Of a stretch of DNA of 64,000 nt, positions 28,101-38,497 are shown piece after piece. This stretch comes from an uncultured Clostridia bacterium (GTDB lineage Bacteria > Bacillota > Clostridia > TANB77 > CAG-508). The stretch spans positions 1 through 64,000 of the forward strand of contig CALXWO010000006.1 of NCBI GenBank assembly GCA_944392485.1, written 5' to 3'. Position numbers and translations under genes: made by a program. Numbering within the stretch: position 1 is the stretch's first letter; each line of letters opens with the position of its first letter. Below the pieces are notes generated by a model. It did not search any database. It saw only the letters and a program-made list of their open reading frames with translations, and was not told the DNA's origin.

Positions 28101-31100
28101 AAAGTTTATAGCAAGTTAAATGTGCAAATTTTTGTTAAAGATGTTTTGGAAAATCCAATTATAAAAGACCTATCTGATTTAATATTTTCAAAAGATGTAA
28201 AAATATCCAATAATAAAATACAAAAGGCAGAACAATCAGCCTATTATCCTGTGTCTGCTGCACAAAAAAGAATATATTATGCATCTAATATTTCTGGGAA
28301 GAATTCGATCCTTTACAATATCTCAGGAGGTTTGATACTAGATAAAATGCCTGATGTTTCAAAATTAGAAAACGCTTTTAATGAATTAATTAAAAGACAA
28401 ATTTCTTTAAAAACATATTTTTCAATAGAGAATAATGAAGTAGTTCAAAAAATTCAAGATAATATAGATTTCAAATTAGATTTAGAAAATAATGTTATTG
28501 AAGAAAAGCAAATTAAATCTATATTTGATGATTTTATAAAACCATTTGACTTGTCCAAAGCACCATTATTTAGAGCTAAAATAATAAATCTAAATAATGG
28601 AAAAGCATTGCTTGCAATAGACATGCACCATATCATTTCTGATGGAACTTCTTTATCTATATTAGTTAATGATGTCTGCAAAATATATAATAATGAAGAA
28701 ATTCCTGCATTAAAAATAGATTATAAAGATTATTCTGTATGGGAAAACAACAAGCTAAAGAGTGGAGATTTCCAAGAAGCAGAGAATTATTGGATAAATC
28801 AATTTAAAGATGAAATCCCTGTGCTTAACTTGCCTACAAAGCCTAGACCTGCAGTTCAATCGTTCGAGGGAAATAAAATATATGCAGTAATTGATAAATT
28901 AAATACAAAAAAAATAGATGAATTAGCTAAAACTTTAGGTGTTACTCCTTATATGCTTCTTTTATCAGTTTATTATATTTTGCTCTCTAAATATACATCT
29001 CAAGAAGATATTATTGTGGGAACTCCTATTGTAAATAGAAGTTCTAGTGAACTTTATGATATTGTTGGTATGTTTGTTAATAGCTTGCCAATTAGAATGA
29101 ATATTGATAGCAATTTATCTTTTTATGACTTCGTGAAATCTGTTAAAGATAAATGTCTTGAAAGTTATAAATATCAAAATTATCCTTTTGATGAATTAGT
29201 AAACAAATTAAATTTGACTCGTGACACAAGTAGAAACCCGTTGTTTGATACAATGTTTATTTACCAAAATAATGGATATCCTCCTGTTTCGTTTGATGGA
29301 ATAAGCACAGATTTTTATATGCCAAAATCTAAAATCTCTAAATTCGATTTATCTTTAGAGATTATTCCTGATGCAGAAACCCTTAAGTTGTCATTTGAAT
29401 ATGCAACTAAATTATTTGATGAAGCATTTATTAATAACTTATCAAATCACTATATAAATATTTTAAATGCTATTTTGGATAATACTGATATAAAAATAGC
29501 AGATATTTGTATCCTTTCAGAAGATGAAAAGAAAAAAATTCTATATGATTTCAATGATACAAAAGTGGATTATCTAGAAGATAAAACTATTACTCAATTA
29601 TTTGAAGAACAAGTAGAAAAGACTCCTGATAATGTTGCAATTATATTTGGAGAAAACAAATTAACATATAGAGAGCTAAATGAAAAAGCAAACAGTTTAG
29701 CTTATTATCTGAAAAGCAAAGCAAAAGTTAATAAAAATGACATAGTAGGAATTATGATTTCACGTTCAATAGAGGTTATTATTGCTATGCTTGCTGTTAT
29801 AAAGGCAGGAGGAGCATATATTCCAATAGACCCAACTTTTCCAAAAGATAGAATTGACTATATGCTAAGTAGCAGTAGTGCAAAAATATTGTTAACACAA
29901 AAAAAATTAGAAAATAGGATCAACTATAACTCTAAATTGTCTATAGATTTAAATAATAACTATATTTATAGTTTGCCAAATAAAAATCTAGAATGTGTTA
30001 ATACTCCTGATGACCTAGTATATGTAATCTTCACTTCTGGTTCTACAGGAAAGCCTAAAGGAGTTATGCTTACCCATAGAGTGCTATCAAATTTTACAAA
30101 TTACTGTAATAACTATGTAAAATATCTAAAAAATCCAATGTATCAAACCATAGTTTCAATAACAACTATAAGCTTTGATATATTTGTATATGAAACACTT
30201 ATATCTTTGCAAAGAGGACTAAAGGTAGTAATAGCAAACGAAAATGAGCAAACTACTCCACATTTACTAAATAGCTTAATGGAGAAAAATGGTGTAAATA
30301 TAATACAAGCTACACCATCTATTATGCAAATTTTTTTAAATTGCATAAATGATATGCCTACACTAAAAAATCTTAAATATGTTGTATTAGCAGGAGAACA
30401 ATTGCCTTTAGACTTAGTTAAAACGTTGCATAAACTCGCTAATATAACCGTATATAATGGTTATGGTCCTAGTGAAACATATTATTCAACACTAACAGAA
30501 ATGGATGACAAATTTATAACGATAGGAAAACCAATATATAATTCTCAAATGTATATTTTAGACAAAAATATGAAACCTGTCCCAATTGGAGTTACAGGGG
30601 AAATATACATATCAGGAGAGTGTGTTGGAAATGGATATTTAAATAATCCAGATTTAACAAAAAAAAGTTTTATCGCAAATCCATTTTTATCTGGTACAAT
30701 AATGTATAGAAGCGGTGATTTAGGCAAATATTTACACGATGGAAATATAATTTGTCTGGGGCGATTAGACCATCAAGTAAAAATAAGGGGGTTAAGAATT
30801 GAATTAGAAGAAATAGAATCTCTTGTTTTGAAATATCCACATATTGCTAAAGCAGCTGTAGTAAAGCAAACTGTACAAAACAGAGAATTCATTTCTGTAT
30901 ATTATGTTTCAGATAAAAGAATATCTGCAAATTCGTTTAGAGAATATCTTTCAAAATATTTGCCAAAATATATGGTTCCCTCATATTATATGCCATTAGA
31001 CGATTTACCATATACACCAAATGGTAAAGTTGATAAAAAAAATCTACCTTTACCAACAGTATTATCAAATACAGATAAAGAAAACTATGTGGCTCCAAAG

Positions 31101-32540
31101 ACCAACTTGCAAAAACAACTTGTAAATATATGGGAAAAAATATTAAATACAGAACCTATAGGAATTAATGATAATTTCTTTGAACTTGGTGGAGACTCAC
31201 TTTTAGCAATGACCCTAAATTTAGAAATATCAAAATTAAGTAATACAGTAACATATCAAGATATTTTTCATTTTCCAACCATTTCTGAATTAGAAAAAAT
31301 AATAGAATCTAATGAAAAAACTCCTTATTTTAAAAAGGTAGAAAACTTATCTGTTGATACAATGAACATACTTAAGTGTGCTACAAAAAAACAAAAAATA
31401 CAAAAATATAAATTTAATAATGTCTTGTTGACGGGAAGTACTGGTTTCTTAGGCATACATATATTAAATGAGTTATTAGATATTGAAAATACAAAAATTT
31501 ATTGTATAATAAGAGAGGAACCTGGACTTACACCTAAACACAAATTATTACAAAAATTAAACTATTATTTTGGAAACAAGTATGATAATTTGATAGATAA
31601 AAGAATTTTTATAGTAACTGGAAATATTTGTGCAACAGATTTTGGATTAAAACAGGAAGATATATCTAGACTGGCAAATTCAATAGATATAGTTATAAAT
31701 TGCGCCGCTAATGTTGCTCATTTTGGAAATTATGATAAATTTTATGAAACAAATGTATTAAGTGTTAAATACATTATAGCTTTTTGCCAAAAGTATAATA
31801 AAAAACTTTATCATATTTCTACCATGGGAATCGCAGGTTTATCTTTAGACTCGTCTTATCCTTCATTCAAAAAAAGAAATGACGTTAAATTTGACGAATC
31901 AAGCCTATATATTGGACAAGAACCGGAAACTGTATATACATACACTAAATTTCAAGCTGAAATTGAAATATTAGATGAAATAAATAAAGGACTAAATGGA
32001 TATATTTTGCGTATGGGAAATTTGATGCCAAGGTATAGTGATGGAATTTTTCAAGATAATGTGGAAGAAAATGAATTTATTAATAAAATGGCCTCTTTTA
32101 TAAGAATAGGCGCAATACCAACATATTTAATAAATTATTCTCTCGAAATTACTCCTGTGGATTTAGCTGCAAAGGCAATATGTAAGATAATAACACATCC
32201 TACAAATCTAAATAGAATTTTTCATATATTTAACTATAAAAGAGTTTCAGTTAAAAGATGCCTAGGATTATTAAGAAAATCTAATTTCAATATAGATGTA
32301 TTAAAAGAAAATGATTTTATAAATAAGGTTGGGAATATCTTGAAAGATGATCAATCAAAAAAAATGCTTGAATTTATATTAAATGATTTTGACGAAAACA
32401 AACATGTTAGTTATGAAGCTAATATGAATGTAAAATCAGATTTTACTAAAAATTATTTAAGAAAAATTGGTTTTTGCTGGCCAAAACTTTCTACGGGATA
32501 TTTAAATAATTTTATTAAAATATTAAAGAAGGTGATATAA
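25110..32540 (+). CDS. Nonribosomal peptide synthetase, C-A-T-C-A-T-R
   Basis: This is a two-module, about 2476-residue synthetase. C1 has HHLISDA (near 133), A1 has TSGSTGMPKG (near 606) and T1 has LGGDSL (near 990). C2 has HHIISDG (near 1176), A2 has TSGSTGKPKG (near 1644) and T2 has LGGDSL (near 2030). A thioester reductase domain with LTGSTGFLG (near 2110) and YTYTKFQAE (near 2278) ends it. The reductase should release an N-acyl dipeptide aldehyde or alcohol, as in gut clostridial NRPS families. The A1 pocket reads about DILQLGVVWK, close to the glycine code; A2 (about DIYQVAGYSK) I cannot assign. No phosphopantetheinyl transferase is nearby. The ATG at 25110 follows GGGTGG; a GTG at 25101 is possible. 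Confidence 0.95.
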   Translation: MNKNLYELTNAQKSIWQTSEFYKGMSIENITGSVIVSQKVNFDALKKAINLFVKNNDSFRLKFIIENDIVKQYVDDYKEFDIETVLVSSDKDIKNLERQMCDTPFETLENFLFDFKLFKFEDGHGGFIINAHHLISDAWTAGLVVNEIMGYYESMQNSNNISQELNPSYIEYIESENKYLNSEKFEKDKAFWNEMFNTAPEVATIPSFVSDATDSCKSKRKQFTIPKETISLINDFCKNNKASVFNFFMGIFSLYLSRVSGLDEFVIGTPILNRSNFKEKQTTGMFISTIPFKVSIDNTKSFGEFIADMASNFSKIYRHQKYPYQYLLKDLRSKDNTIPNLYKLLISYQNVRSNKQSANIPYEARWVSNSYISDDIDVHLYDMNDTGNITLAYDYLIDKYSIDDICFIHARILHIINQILENNEIFLKDIEIVTPDEKRKILYDFNNTKVDYPKDKTITQLFEEQVEKTPDNIAVVFENKQLTYRELNERANSLAFYLRQKGIIRNDIVGIMVNRSLEMIVSILAVLKSGACYIPIDPEYPQDRIEYMLSNSSAKMLLTFESLKDKISFENKLFVELKNDLYNYHKNNLDNINSPEDLAYIIYTSGSTGMPKGVMLKHSNINNFIQGMTDVINFSQQKTIVSVTTISFDIFVLESLLPLQKGLKIVIANENEQTDLNSFNKLCIKNEVNIIQTTPSRFNVLVSNDTYLEYMENITDILVGGESFPKLLLDKLKRVSKANIYNVYGPTETAVWSTVKDLTHSSIITIGKPIANTTCYILDKNKNLLPLFTPGILYIGGAGVSKGYFANSDLTKKRFIKNPYSNDLIYDTGDLAYFNDNGELIHLGRNDFQVKINGHRIEVAEIENEILKIKGIENSVVVKKTLPDNHEFLCAYFTSNSEIEINEIRNSLQKKLPKYMVPQYIVKLDKLPYTPNGKIDRKKLPVPELKTDNKEIILPRNNTDKSLISLLREILNIDNISINDSFFELGGDSLTAINLCTKVYSKLNVQIFVKDVLENPIIKDLSDLIFSKDVKISNNKIQKAEQSAYYPVSAAQKRIYYASNISGKNSILYNISGGLILDKMPDVSKLENAFNELIKRQISLKTYFSIENNEVVQKIQDNIDFKLDLENNVIEEKQIKSIFDDFIKPFDLSKAPLFRAKIINLNNGKALLAIDMHHIISDGTSLSILVNDVCKIYNNEEIPALKIDYKDYSVWENNKLKSGDFQEAENYWINQFKDEIPVLNLPTKPRPAVQSFEGNKIYAVIDKLNTKKIDELAKTLGVTPYMLLLSVYYILLSKYTSQEDIIVGTPIVNRSSSELYDIVGMFVNSLPIRMNIDSNLSFYDFVKSVKDKCLESYKYQNYPFDELVNKLNLTRDTSRNPLFDTMFIYQNNGYPPVSFDGISTDFYMPKSKISKFDLSLEIIPDAETLKLSFEYATKLFDEAFINNLSNHYINILNAILDNTDIKIADICILSEDEKKKILYDFNDTKVDYLEDKTITQLFEEQVEKTPDNVAIIFGENKLTYRELNEKANSLAYYLKSKAKVNKNDIVGIMISRSIEVIIAMLAVIKAGGAYIPIDPTFPKDRIDYMLSSSSAKILLTQKKLENRINYNSKLSIDLNNNYIYSLPNKNLECVNTPDDLVYVIFTSGSTGKPKGVMLTHRVLSNFTNYCNNYVKYLKNPMYQTIVSITTISFDIFVYETLISLQRGLKVVIANENEQTTPHLLNSLMEKNGVNIIQATPSIMQIFLNCINDMPTLKNLKYVVLAGEQLPLDLVKTLHKLANITVYNGYGPSETYYSTLTEMDDKFITIGKPIYNSQMYILDKNMKPVPIGVTGEIYISGECVGNGYLNNPDLTKKSFIANPFLSGTIMYRSGDLGKYLHDGNIICLGRLDHQVKIRGLRIELEEIESLVLKYPHIAKAAVVKQTVQNREFISVYYVSDKRISANSFREYLSKYLPKYMVPSYYMPLDDLPYTPNGKVDKKNLPLPTVLSNTDKENYVAPKTNLQKQLVNIWEKILNTEPIGINDNFFELGGDSLLAMTLNLEISKLSNTVTYQDIFHFPTISELEKIIESNEKTPYFKKVENLSVDTMNILKCATKKQKIQKYKFNNVLLTGSTGFLGIHILNELLDIENTKIYCIIREEPGLTPKHKLLQKLNYYFGNKYDNLIDKRIFIVTGNICATDFGLKQEDISRLANSIDIVINCAANVAHFGNYDKFYETNVLSVKYIIAFCQKYNKKLYHISTMGIAGLSLDSSYPSFKKRNDVKFDESSLYIGQEPETVYTYTKFQAEIEILDEINKGLNGYILRMGNLMPRYSDGIFQDNVEENEFINKMASFIRIGAIPTYLINYSLEITPVDLAAKAICKIITHPTNLNRIFHIFNYKRVSVKRCLGLLRKSNFNIDVLKENDFINKVGNILKDDQSKKMLEFILNDFDENKHVSYEANMNVKSDFTKNYLRKIGFCWPKLSTGYLNNFIKILKKVI

Positions 32541-32542
32541 AA

Positions 32543-34363
32543 ATGTCCTCAACTCATGATATTATTATCTTCAGTATCTTAATAGCTATATGTATTGTAT
32601 TAATAGGACTTTCTAAATTTGTATTAAGTCAAAAGAAATTAAAACAACTACAAAAAATATTTGTTATAATATTTGGATTGATGTTTTTATGGATATTTAC
32701 TATGGCAATACAAATTATATGTTTAAATAAGTTCGATATAAGTATTAAATATTTTTATTATATATACTACATTAGCATATGTTTTTTGCCACTTGCTTAT
32801 TTATTTATGGCTATTATATTTGAAAAAGGAGATTTAAAATTTAATAAAAGGTTAATTTTATTATTTATTGTTCCAACTCTTTCACTAATTTTATTATGGA
32901 CAAATGATTTACATCATTTGTTTTATAAAGAATATTCTACTAGCTTATCTACTGAATACGGAGAATATTTTTATGTACATACCTGTTATTCATTTGCAAT
33001 TTTTGTTGTTGCATTATTTATCTTACTAAAATATACAATTAAAAATGCTGGCTTTTTTTCAAAACAAGCTATATTAATATTTATAGGAACAATTATTCCT
33101 CTTAGTATAAATATTTTAGGAAGCATTCAAATTATACCGGTTTCTATATACGCAACACCAATAGCTTTTGCAACATCAGTTGTGTGTATTACATTAGCAA
33201 TCTTTAATTTTGACTTTTTAAAAATAACACCTATTGCTCTTCAAAGGATAGTTGATAGAATATCCGATGGATATATAGTTGTTAACGAAGATTATTTTGT
33301 CACTGATTTTAATCAAACTTTTCTAAATATATTTGGAGTTGTTGCTCCAGATGTTAGAAATAAAAATTTATTTGAATTAATAAAAAGCTATAACGAATTT
33401 AATATTGACGAAGAAATATTACAAAAAGCTTTAAATGATGTAAATGGTACAGACAAAACTATTACTTTAGAAGAACATTTTGATAAAATAGATAAATATT
33501 TTCATATTGAAATTAACTGTATAATGTCTAAAGGAAACTTTTTAGGAACACTAATACTTTTAAAAGATGTAACTCAGCATTATATAGATATGCAGACTAT
33601 TAAAGATAACCAAGATATGCTTATAGAAAAGGAACGTTTAGCTTCTCTTGGACAAATGATTGGTGGTATTGCACACAACTTAAAAACTCCAATAATGTCT
33701 ATTGCTGGTGCTGCACAAGGTATTTCTGATTTGATTAGTGAGTATGAGTCTAGCATTGGCGATCCAGAAGTAACAATAGAAGATCACCATGCAATTGCCT
33801 CTGATATGAAAGATTGGATTGAAAAAATCCGTACACACTTATCTTATATGTCTGATGTAATTACAGCAATTAAAGGACAAGCAGTTAATTTTGCAGACCA
33901 AACATCTACATCTTTTACAATAAAAGAATTGATTAACTACGTAAACATATTAATGAAACACGAATTAAATAACGCATTAATTAATTTAAATATACAAGCT
34001 GATATAGACACTAATATAAATGTAAATGGAAATATAAACAGTTTAGTGCAGGTTATAAATAATATTATTTCTAATGCAATTCAAGCATATCAGCAAATAG
34101 GTAAAACAAATGAGAATATTGATTTTAATATATATAAAGAAAAAAGTAATTTAATATTTAAAATAACAGATTATGCAGGTGGACTTCCAAAAGAAGTTCA
34201 ACAAAAATTATTCAAAGAAATGGTTACAACAAAAGGTAAAAATGGTACAGGGCTCGGTTTATTTATGTCATACTCAAATATTAAAGCTCATTTTAGTGGT
34301 AACCTTAGATATACAACTGAAAAAGGAAAAGGAACTTCTTTCTACATAGAAATTCCTAACTAA
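32543..34363 (+). CDS. Membrane sensor histidine kinase (7TM-type N-terminus, PAS, HATPase)
   Basis: The protein has 606 residues. About eight transmembrane segments fill the first 225 residues, followed by a PAS-like domain (about 235-340), the phosphorylated His in GGIAHNLKTPI (near 376) and an ATPase domain with NNIISNAIQAY and GTGLGLF. It begins 2 bases after the NRPS stop, with its GAAGGTGAT ribosome site inside the NRPS end, so the two are cotranscribed. It may sense the peptide product or its effect. No response regulator follows directly; the nearest is the HD-GYP gene 4 kb away. Confidence 0.9.
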   Translation: MSSTHDIIIFSILIAICIVLIGLSKFVLSQKKLKQLQKIFVIIFGLMFLWIFTMAIQIICLNKFDISIKYFYYIYYISICFLPLAYLFMAIIFEKGDLKFNKRLILLFIVPTLSLILLWTNDLHHLFYKEYSTSLSTEYGEYFYVHTCYSFAIFVVALFILLKYTIKNAGFFSKQAILIFIGTIIPLSINILGSIQIIPVSIYATPIAFATSVVCITLAIFNFDFLKITPIALQRIVDRISDGYIVVNEDYFVTDFNQTFLNIFGVVAPDVRNKNLFELIKSYNEFNIDEEILQKALNDVNGTDKTITLEEHFDKIDKYFHIEINCIMSKGNFLGTLILLKDVTQHYIDMQTIKDNQDMLIEKERLASLGQMIGGIAHNLKTPIMSIAGAAQGISDLISEYESSIGDPEVTIEDHHAIASDMKDWIEKIRTHLSYMSDVITAIKGQAVNFADQTSTSFTIKELINYVNILMKHELNNALINLNIQADIDTNINVNGNINSLVQVINNIISNAIQAYQQIGKTNENIDFNIYKEKSNLIFKITDYAGGLPKEVQQKLFKEMVTTKGKNGTGLGLFMSYSNIKAHFSGNLRYTTEKGKGTSFYIEIPN

Positions 34364-34410
34364 TAATATAAAAAGCTACTATTTATGAATTTCATCATAA
34401 ATTTCTTTTA

Positions 34411-34447
34411 AAAAAAGGAAATACTATTTAAAAGTATTTCCTTTTTA
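34411..34447. terminator. Bidirectional terminator
   Basis: AAAAAAGGAAATACT pairs with AGTATTTCCTTTTT between the convergent kinase and VirD4 genes. Confidence 0.85.
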
Positions 34448-34453
34448 ATTTTT

Positions 34454-36399
34454 TTAGTTATCTGAATCTTCCAGTGAACCAAACAGCTCATCAAATTTTT
34501 CTTCTAATTCTTTTTGTATATCATAAGACAAAATTTCGTTATCTCCATTGTCTTCATTTATATTCTCCTTAGTCTCTTGCTTGTTTTCTATCTCGTCCTC
34601 AAATAAATCATCTAAACTCTCTATCTTTGTATTTTGCTCTTTTTCTTCTGTTTCTTCAACATAAGGATTATATGGATTGTATTTTCTCCATTTTCCTCTA
34701 TCTATTGGATCTATATCATTATGGCTACATGCATATTGATTTACTAGTTTTATTGTATCATATTTAAAATAATAATATTTTTGTGCTTTTATTGGCTTTA
34801 CACCTTTTTCAAATATAATACACAAATCATTATCCAATCTTCTTAATTCATCTGGTGTCATAAGTGGTCTTGCCATAATTTGATCTGATTTGTTATATCC
34901 CTGTCTCCACATATGCTTATCTTTACTTACAGACCAACTGTCTCTATTTATTGTTTTTTCTCCCAATTCCTTTGAGAAATACTCAACCGTTTTTTGTGAG
35001 TTACTTCCTAAAAATAATGTAGTATCACAGTTACCTATTATTGTTTCATGGGACTTTTCATAAACCGCTTCTAGCTGGTCTAAATTTTGCAAAATAACAC
35101 TAAAAGATATTTTTCTACTTCTTGATGTTGATATTTTTTTATCAAAATCCGGAATTCTACCTATGTTTGCGAACTCATCTAATATAAAATATGTAGGTTG
35201 TGGAAGTGCTCCACCGCTTATATCTGCAAAATCATATAATCTTTGTATCATTTGAGAAAAGAAAATTGTAAGTAAAAAGTCATATGCCGCATGTGTATCT
35301 GATGATATTACATATAATGCTGTCTTTTTTCTTCCTATATCTTCAAAATTTATTGTATTTGTTGATGTAAGTTCTGCAATTTCCTTAGAATCAAATTTAC
35401 CTAATTTTGATTGAAGTGATGATAAAATTGATCCATATGTTTTTTCAGGAGCAATTTCTATAGATTTATAATTCATTCTTGCTGGGTGATCGTATGGTAA
35501 TTGATTCATAAGTTCTGTTAAAAGATTTCCTGCTCCACTGCTATTTGCAGCTCTAACAAGTTCTGCACAGCTTGCTAAATTTTGTTCTTCTTCCGGCCTT
35601 GTTGCAAGCAAGTAATATATCAATGCTTTTAATAGCATTTCTGCCATATCATCCCAATATGGATCTGCTTGATTTTTTATATCGCTTTGTCCTTTTACTA
35701 TTGTATTTGCTATAACATCTACATCAATTTCATTTTGTATATGCATTAATGGATTATATCCGTCACTATTTTTTGGATTAACAAGATTTAAAATTTTTAT
35801 TTCATACCCTTTAGATTTTAAATAACCTGCTGTTTTATCATATAACTCCCCTTTAGGATCAGTAAATACATAAGAACCTAAAAGCTGATAAGCATTTGGA
35901 ATAACATATGATGCAGACTTACCAGATCCTGATCCGTCCTACAACAAGAACGTTTGTGTTTCCTCTTTTATCAACAGGTAAATAGTGGTTTTCTGCAAGC
36001 AATATTCCCTTTTTCTTGCTTAATATTTCGTATTGTTCACCTGTTGCCCAATCACTTGAGCCATGCTCTATATCTGTATATTCATTTTTAGGCATTGATT
36101 TAACAAATCCAATAACAGCACAAATTAATAATAATATTGTAAAATATCCTTCTGTTTTCCAAAATGTACCTACATAATCGCTTTGAAAAATTTTGCCTAA
36201 ATTATTTCCTACATCTGTAATACTAGAAAACATATTCCCTATAAATGTTTCAAAATTAAAAATACCGATTTGTTGTTGCTTCAACTATACTAACTGTTAT
36301 AGGCGAAACTAATACTATGGATAATATTACCCATAGTACTGCAACTACTATAAAAACCATTTTACTCTTTTTTAATGTCTTTTCTATTTTATAATTCAT
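34454..36399 (-). CDS. VirD4/TraG-like coupling ATPase, read across two CGG +1 sites
   Basis: Starting at the ATG at 36399 and skipping an extra C at 36267 and 35936 gives a 647-residue type IV coupling protein. It has two N-terminal transmembrane helices, Walker A VGGSGSGKS (near 155), FTDPKGELYD, Walker B YFILDEFANIG and the ISFSVILQNLDQL segment, with an acidic tail. The second extra C is inside the Walker A. It should bring DNA or protein substrates to a type IV secretion channel. A second VirD4-type gene is at 49583. Without shifting, translation would stop soon after each CGG. Confidence 0.85.
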
Positions 36400-36427
36400 A
36401 TTTCTTCACCTTTTCTTTTGTAAATAA

Positions 36428-36616
36428 TTATCTAACTTCATCTCCAGGCATTTTTCTGTTTACTTCTTTTTTAACTATTTTTTTGTTATCCATTGCTTTG
36501 TTATCCATTGCTTTAATTACTACAATTTCATTGCTAGGTAATTTATTTGCCCATTTTGATTCGTATTCACATGGATCCATTTCTCTTCCAAATTGTGGTT
36601 TTGCTTTTCCTTGCAT
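36428..36616 (-). CDS. Small charged protein, unknown
   Basis: The protein has 62 residues and is rich in Lys, Glu and Asp, with a duplicated KAMDN unit. AAGGAGG lies 7 bases before the ATG, which argues that it is real. It sits between a hypothetical gene and virD4 in one minus-strand series. No family recognised. Confidence 0.55.
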   Translation of the reverse strand: MQGKAKPQFGREMDPCEYESKWANKLPSNEIVVIKAMDNKAMDNKKIVKKEVNRKMPGDEVR

Positions 36617-36628
36617 GTTTTATCCTCC

Positions 36629-37195
36629 TTAATTTTCTAATACAGGATTTCCTCCTACTATTCTTATACTATCGTCTGATAAATCTCTTATTTCAAATGC
36701 AAAATAATTTTTAAATGGTTTTAATTTGCATTTTCCTTTTACTTCATTTGTTTTTTCATCAAAGTACAGTACTGGCTTTACTTCTTCTGTAGTTTCTGGA
36801 TCTATAATTGATATTGGTCTTTTTAAATTTGGTGTGTATTGAACTTCTTTATATTCTGTTTCTTTTTCGCTATATAATGTTTTAAATTTAAATGGCATTG
36901 GTTTTTTTGTAATTAATACTTGGTCCCCTTCCAGAACTCCATTATTTATTACTACTTTTTCTTGTCCAAATGATAATATAACTAATTTATTACCTTCTGG
37001 TTTAGGGTCATTTACGTAAAATGTTTTTTTCTTTTTATCCCCAACTAGCTCCTCTGTAAAATCTAATCTCTCAACAGTATATTTTGGAGCATTTTTTGCC
37101 ATTTCCTTTTCTGTTTTATTTACCTCATAAATTACTGTGTTTACATTTTGTGGATCTGTTATACTAAAATGTTTTCCTTGTATAAATTCTTCCAT
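36629..37195 (-). CDS. Hypothetical protein in the virD4 operon
   Basis: The protein has about 188 residues and is soluble and beta-rich by composition, with repeated short strands and charged turns. I see no signal peptide, membrane segment or known motif. The ATG at 37195 is chosen for its GAGGTG site; a longer frame to 37291 adds an unlikely hydrophobic leader. It lies 12 bp before the small gene at 36616 and is probably cotranscribed with virD4. Confidence 0.6.
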   Translation of the reverse strand: MEEFIQGKHFSITDPQNVNTVIYEVNKTEKEMAKNAPKYTVERLDFTEELVGDKKKKTFYVNDPKPEGNKLVILSFGQEKVVINNGVLEGDQVLITKKPMPFKFKTLYSEKETEYKEVQYTPNLKRPISIIDPETTEEVKPVLYFDEKTNEVKGKCKLKPFKNYFAFEIRDLSDDSIRIVGGNPVLEN

Positions 37196-37402
37196 GCTTG
37201 TTAGCACCTCATTTCTACATATATTAATGTATTTTATCGTTTGTATAATTCCTATTAAATTATACAATAAAATAATATGTGTGTCAACCATTTTTGTGGA
37301 TTATGTAACCTTTATATGCTTTTTAAAATACTATGTCTTGTATGACGCCAATTACTTACAACATCTAGAATTAGTTTCATAATATATTTATACTTTTAAA
37401 TA

Positions 37403-38312
37403 TTAATTGTTTGCTCTTCGCGGATTAAAATCTGATATGCTTTTTAATCTTTCAAACAATTCTCTTTCGTCTTCTGTTAATTTTTTAGGTACTACTGTTT
37501 TTACTTCTGCTATTAAGTCTCCTCTTCCGCCTCTTCCATCTTTATATCCTTTTTGTGATATTTTTACTTTTTCTCCACTTTGTATTCCTGGTGGAACATA
37601 TAGAGAAATTGTATCATCTATTGAATTTATATTTACTCTTTTACCAAGAGCAGCTTCCCAAGGCGTTAAAAATAAATCTGTTACAATATCATACCCTTGT
37701 AATTTAAATTTTTCTGAGTTTTGTATGTTTATTTTTATAAACATGTCTCCATTTTTTCCGCCGTTTGACCCTGGTTTTCCTTGCCCTAAAAGTCTTACTT
37801 TCTCGCCATTTCTTATTCCTTCTGGTATTTTTACAGAAAATGTTTTCATTTTACCGACTTACTGTTCTTAAAGATATTTTTTTTTCGGTTCCATAATATG
37901 CATCTTCTATTCCAACATTTATTTCTGTTTCTATATTATCACCTTTAATTGCTGGCTTTTTCTTTTGCTTTGTTTTTTCCTCTTTTATTTCTGTTGGTGC
38001 TCCAAAAAACATATTAAAAAAGTCACTAAACAACGAATCTTTGTCCCTTTTGCTTTCTTCGTATGCTTTTTTATCTTTTTTCTTTCCTATATGTGTATTC
38101 CACATTCTGTCATATTTTCTTCTTGAATTTGCAGAAGATAAAACTCTGTATGCCTCGTTTATATCTTTAAATCTCTCTTCTGTTTTTTCATCTCCACCAT
38201 TTACATCTGGATGATATTTTTTTGCTTGCTCTCTAAATGCGTTTTTTATTTCTTCTGCATTTACTTTATTTGTATCTAATCCTAATATTTTATAATAATC
38301 TTTAAAAATCAT
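37403..38312 (-). CDS. DnaJ/CbpA-like co-chaperone, read across one CGG +1 site
   Basis: This is a 302-residue type II J-protein. The J domain comes first with the HPD motif in KKYHPDVNGG (near residue 35), then a linker and the C-terminal substrate-binding domain (VKIPEGIRNGEKVRLLGQG). It has no zinc-finger domain. One extra C at 37856 falls between Ser and Gly (AGT-C-GGT-AAA); unshifted, TAA follows CGG at once and leaves a J domain without its client-binding half. It would stimulate DnaK. Confidence 0.82.
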
Positions 38313-38497
38313 TTCAACATCCTCCGAGGTGAATTCTGTTTATTCCTCTAACATTTTTGCAACTTAAAATCTTTTTGTATTATACCATATAAACATGTTT
38401 TTGTGAATATGGCTTTTATAACTTTTTTTGTTTTTTTATTGCTTTTTTTGTAATATTTGAATATAATTCTTGTAGAATTATATTAAGGAGGAATAAT

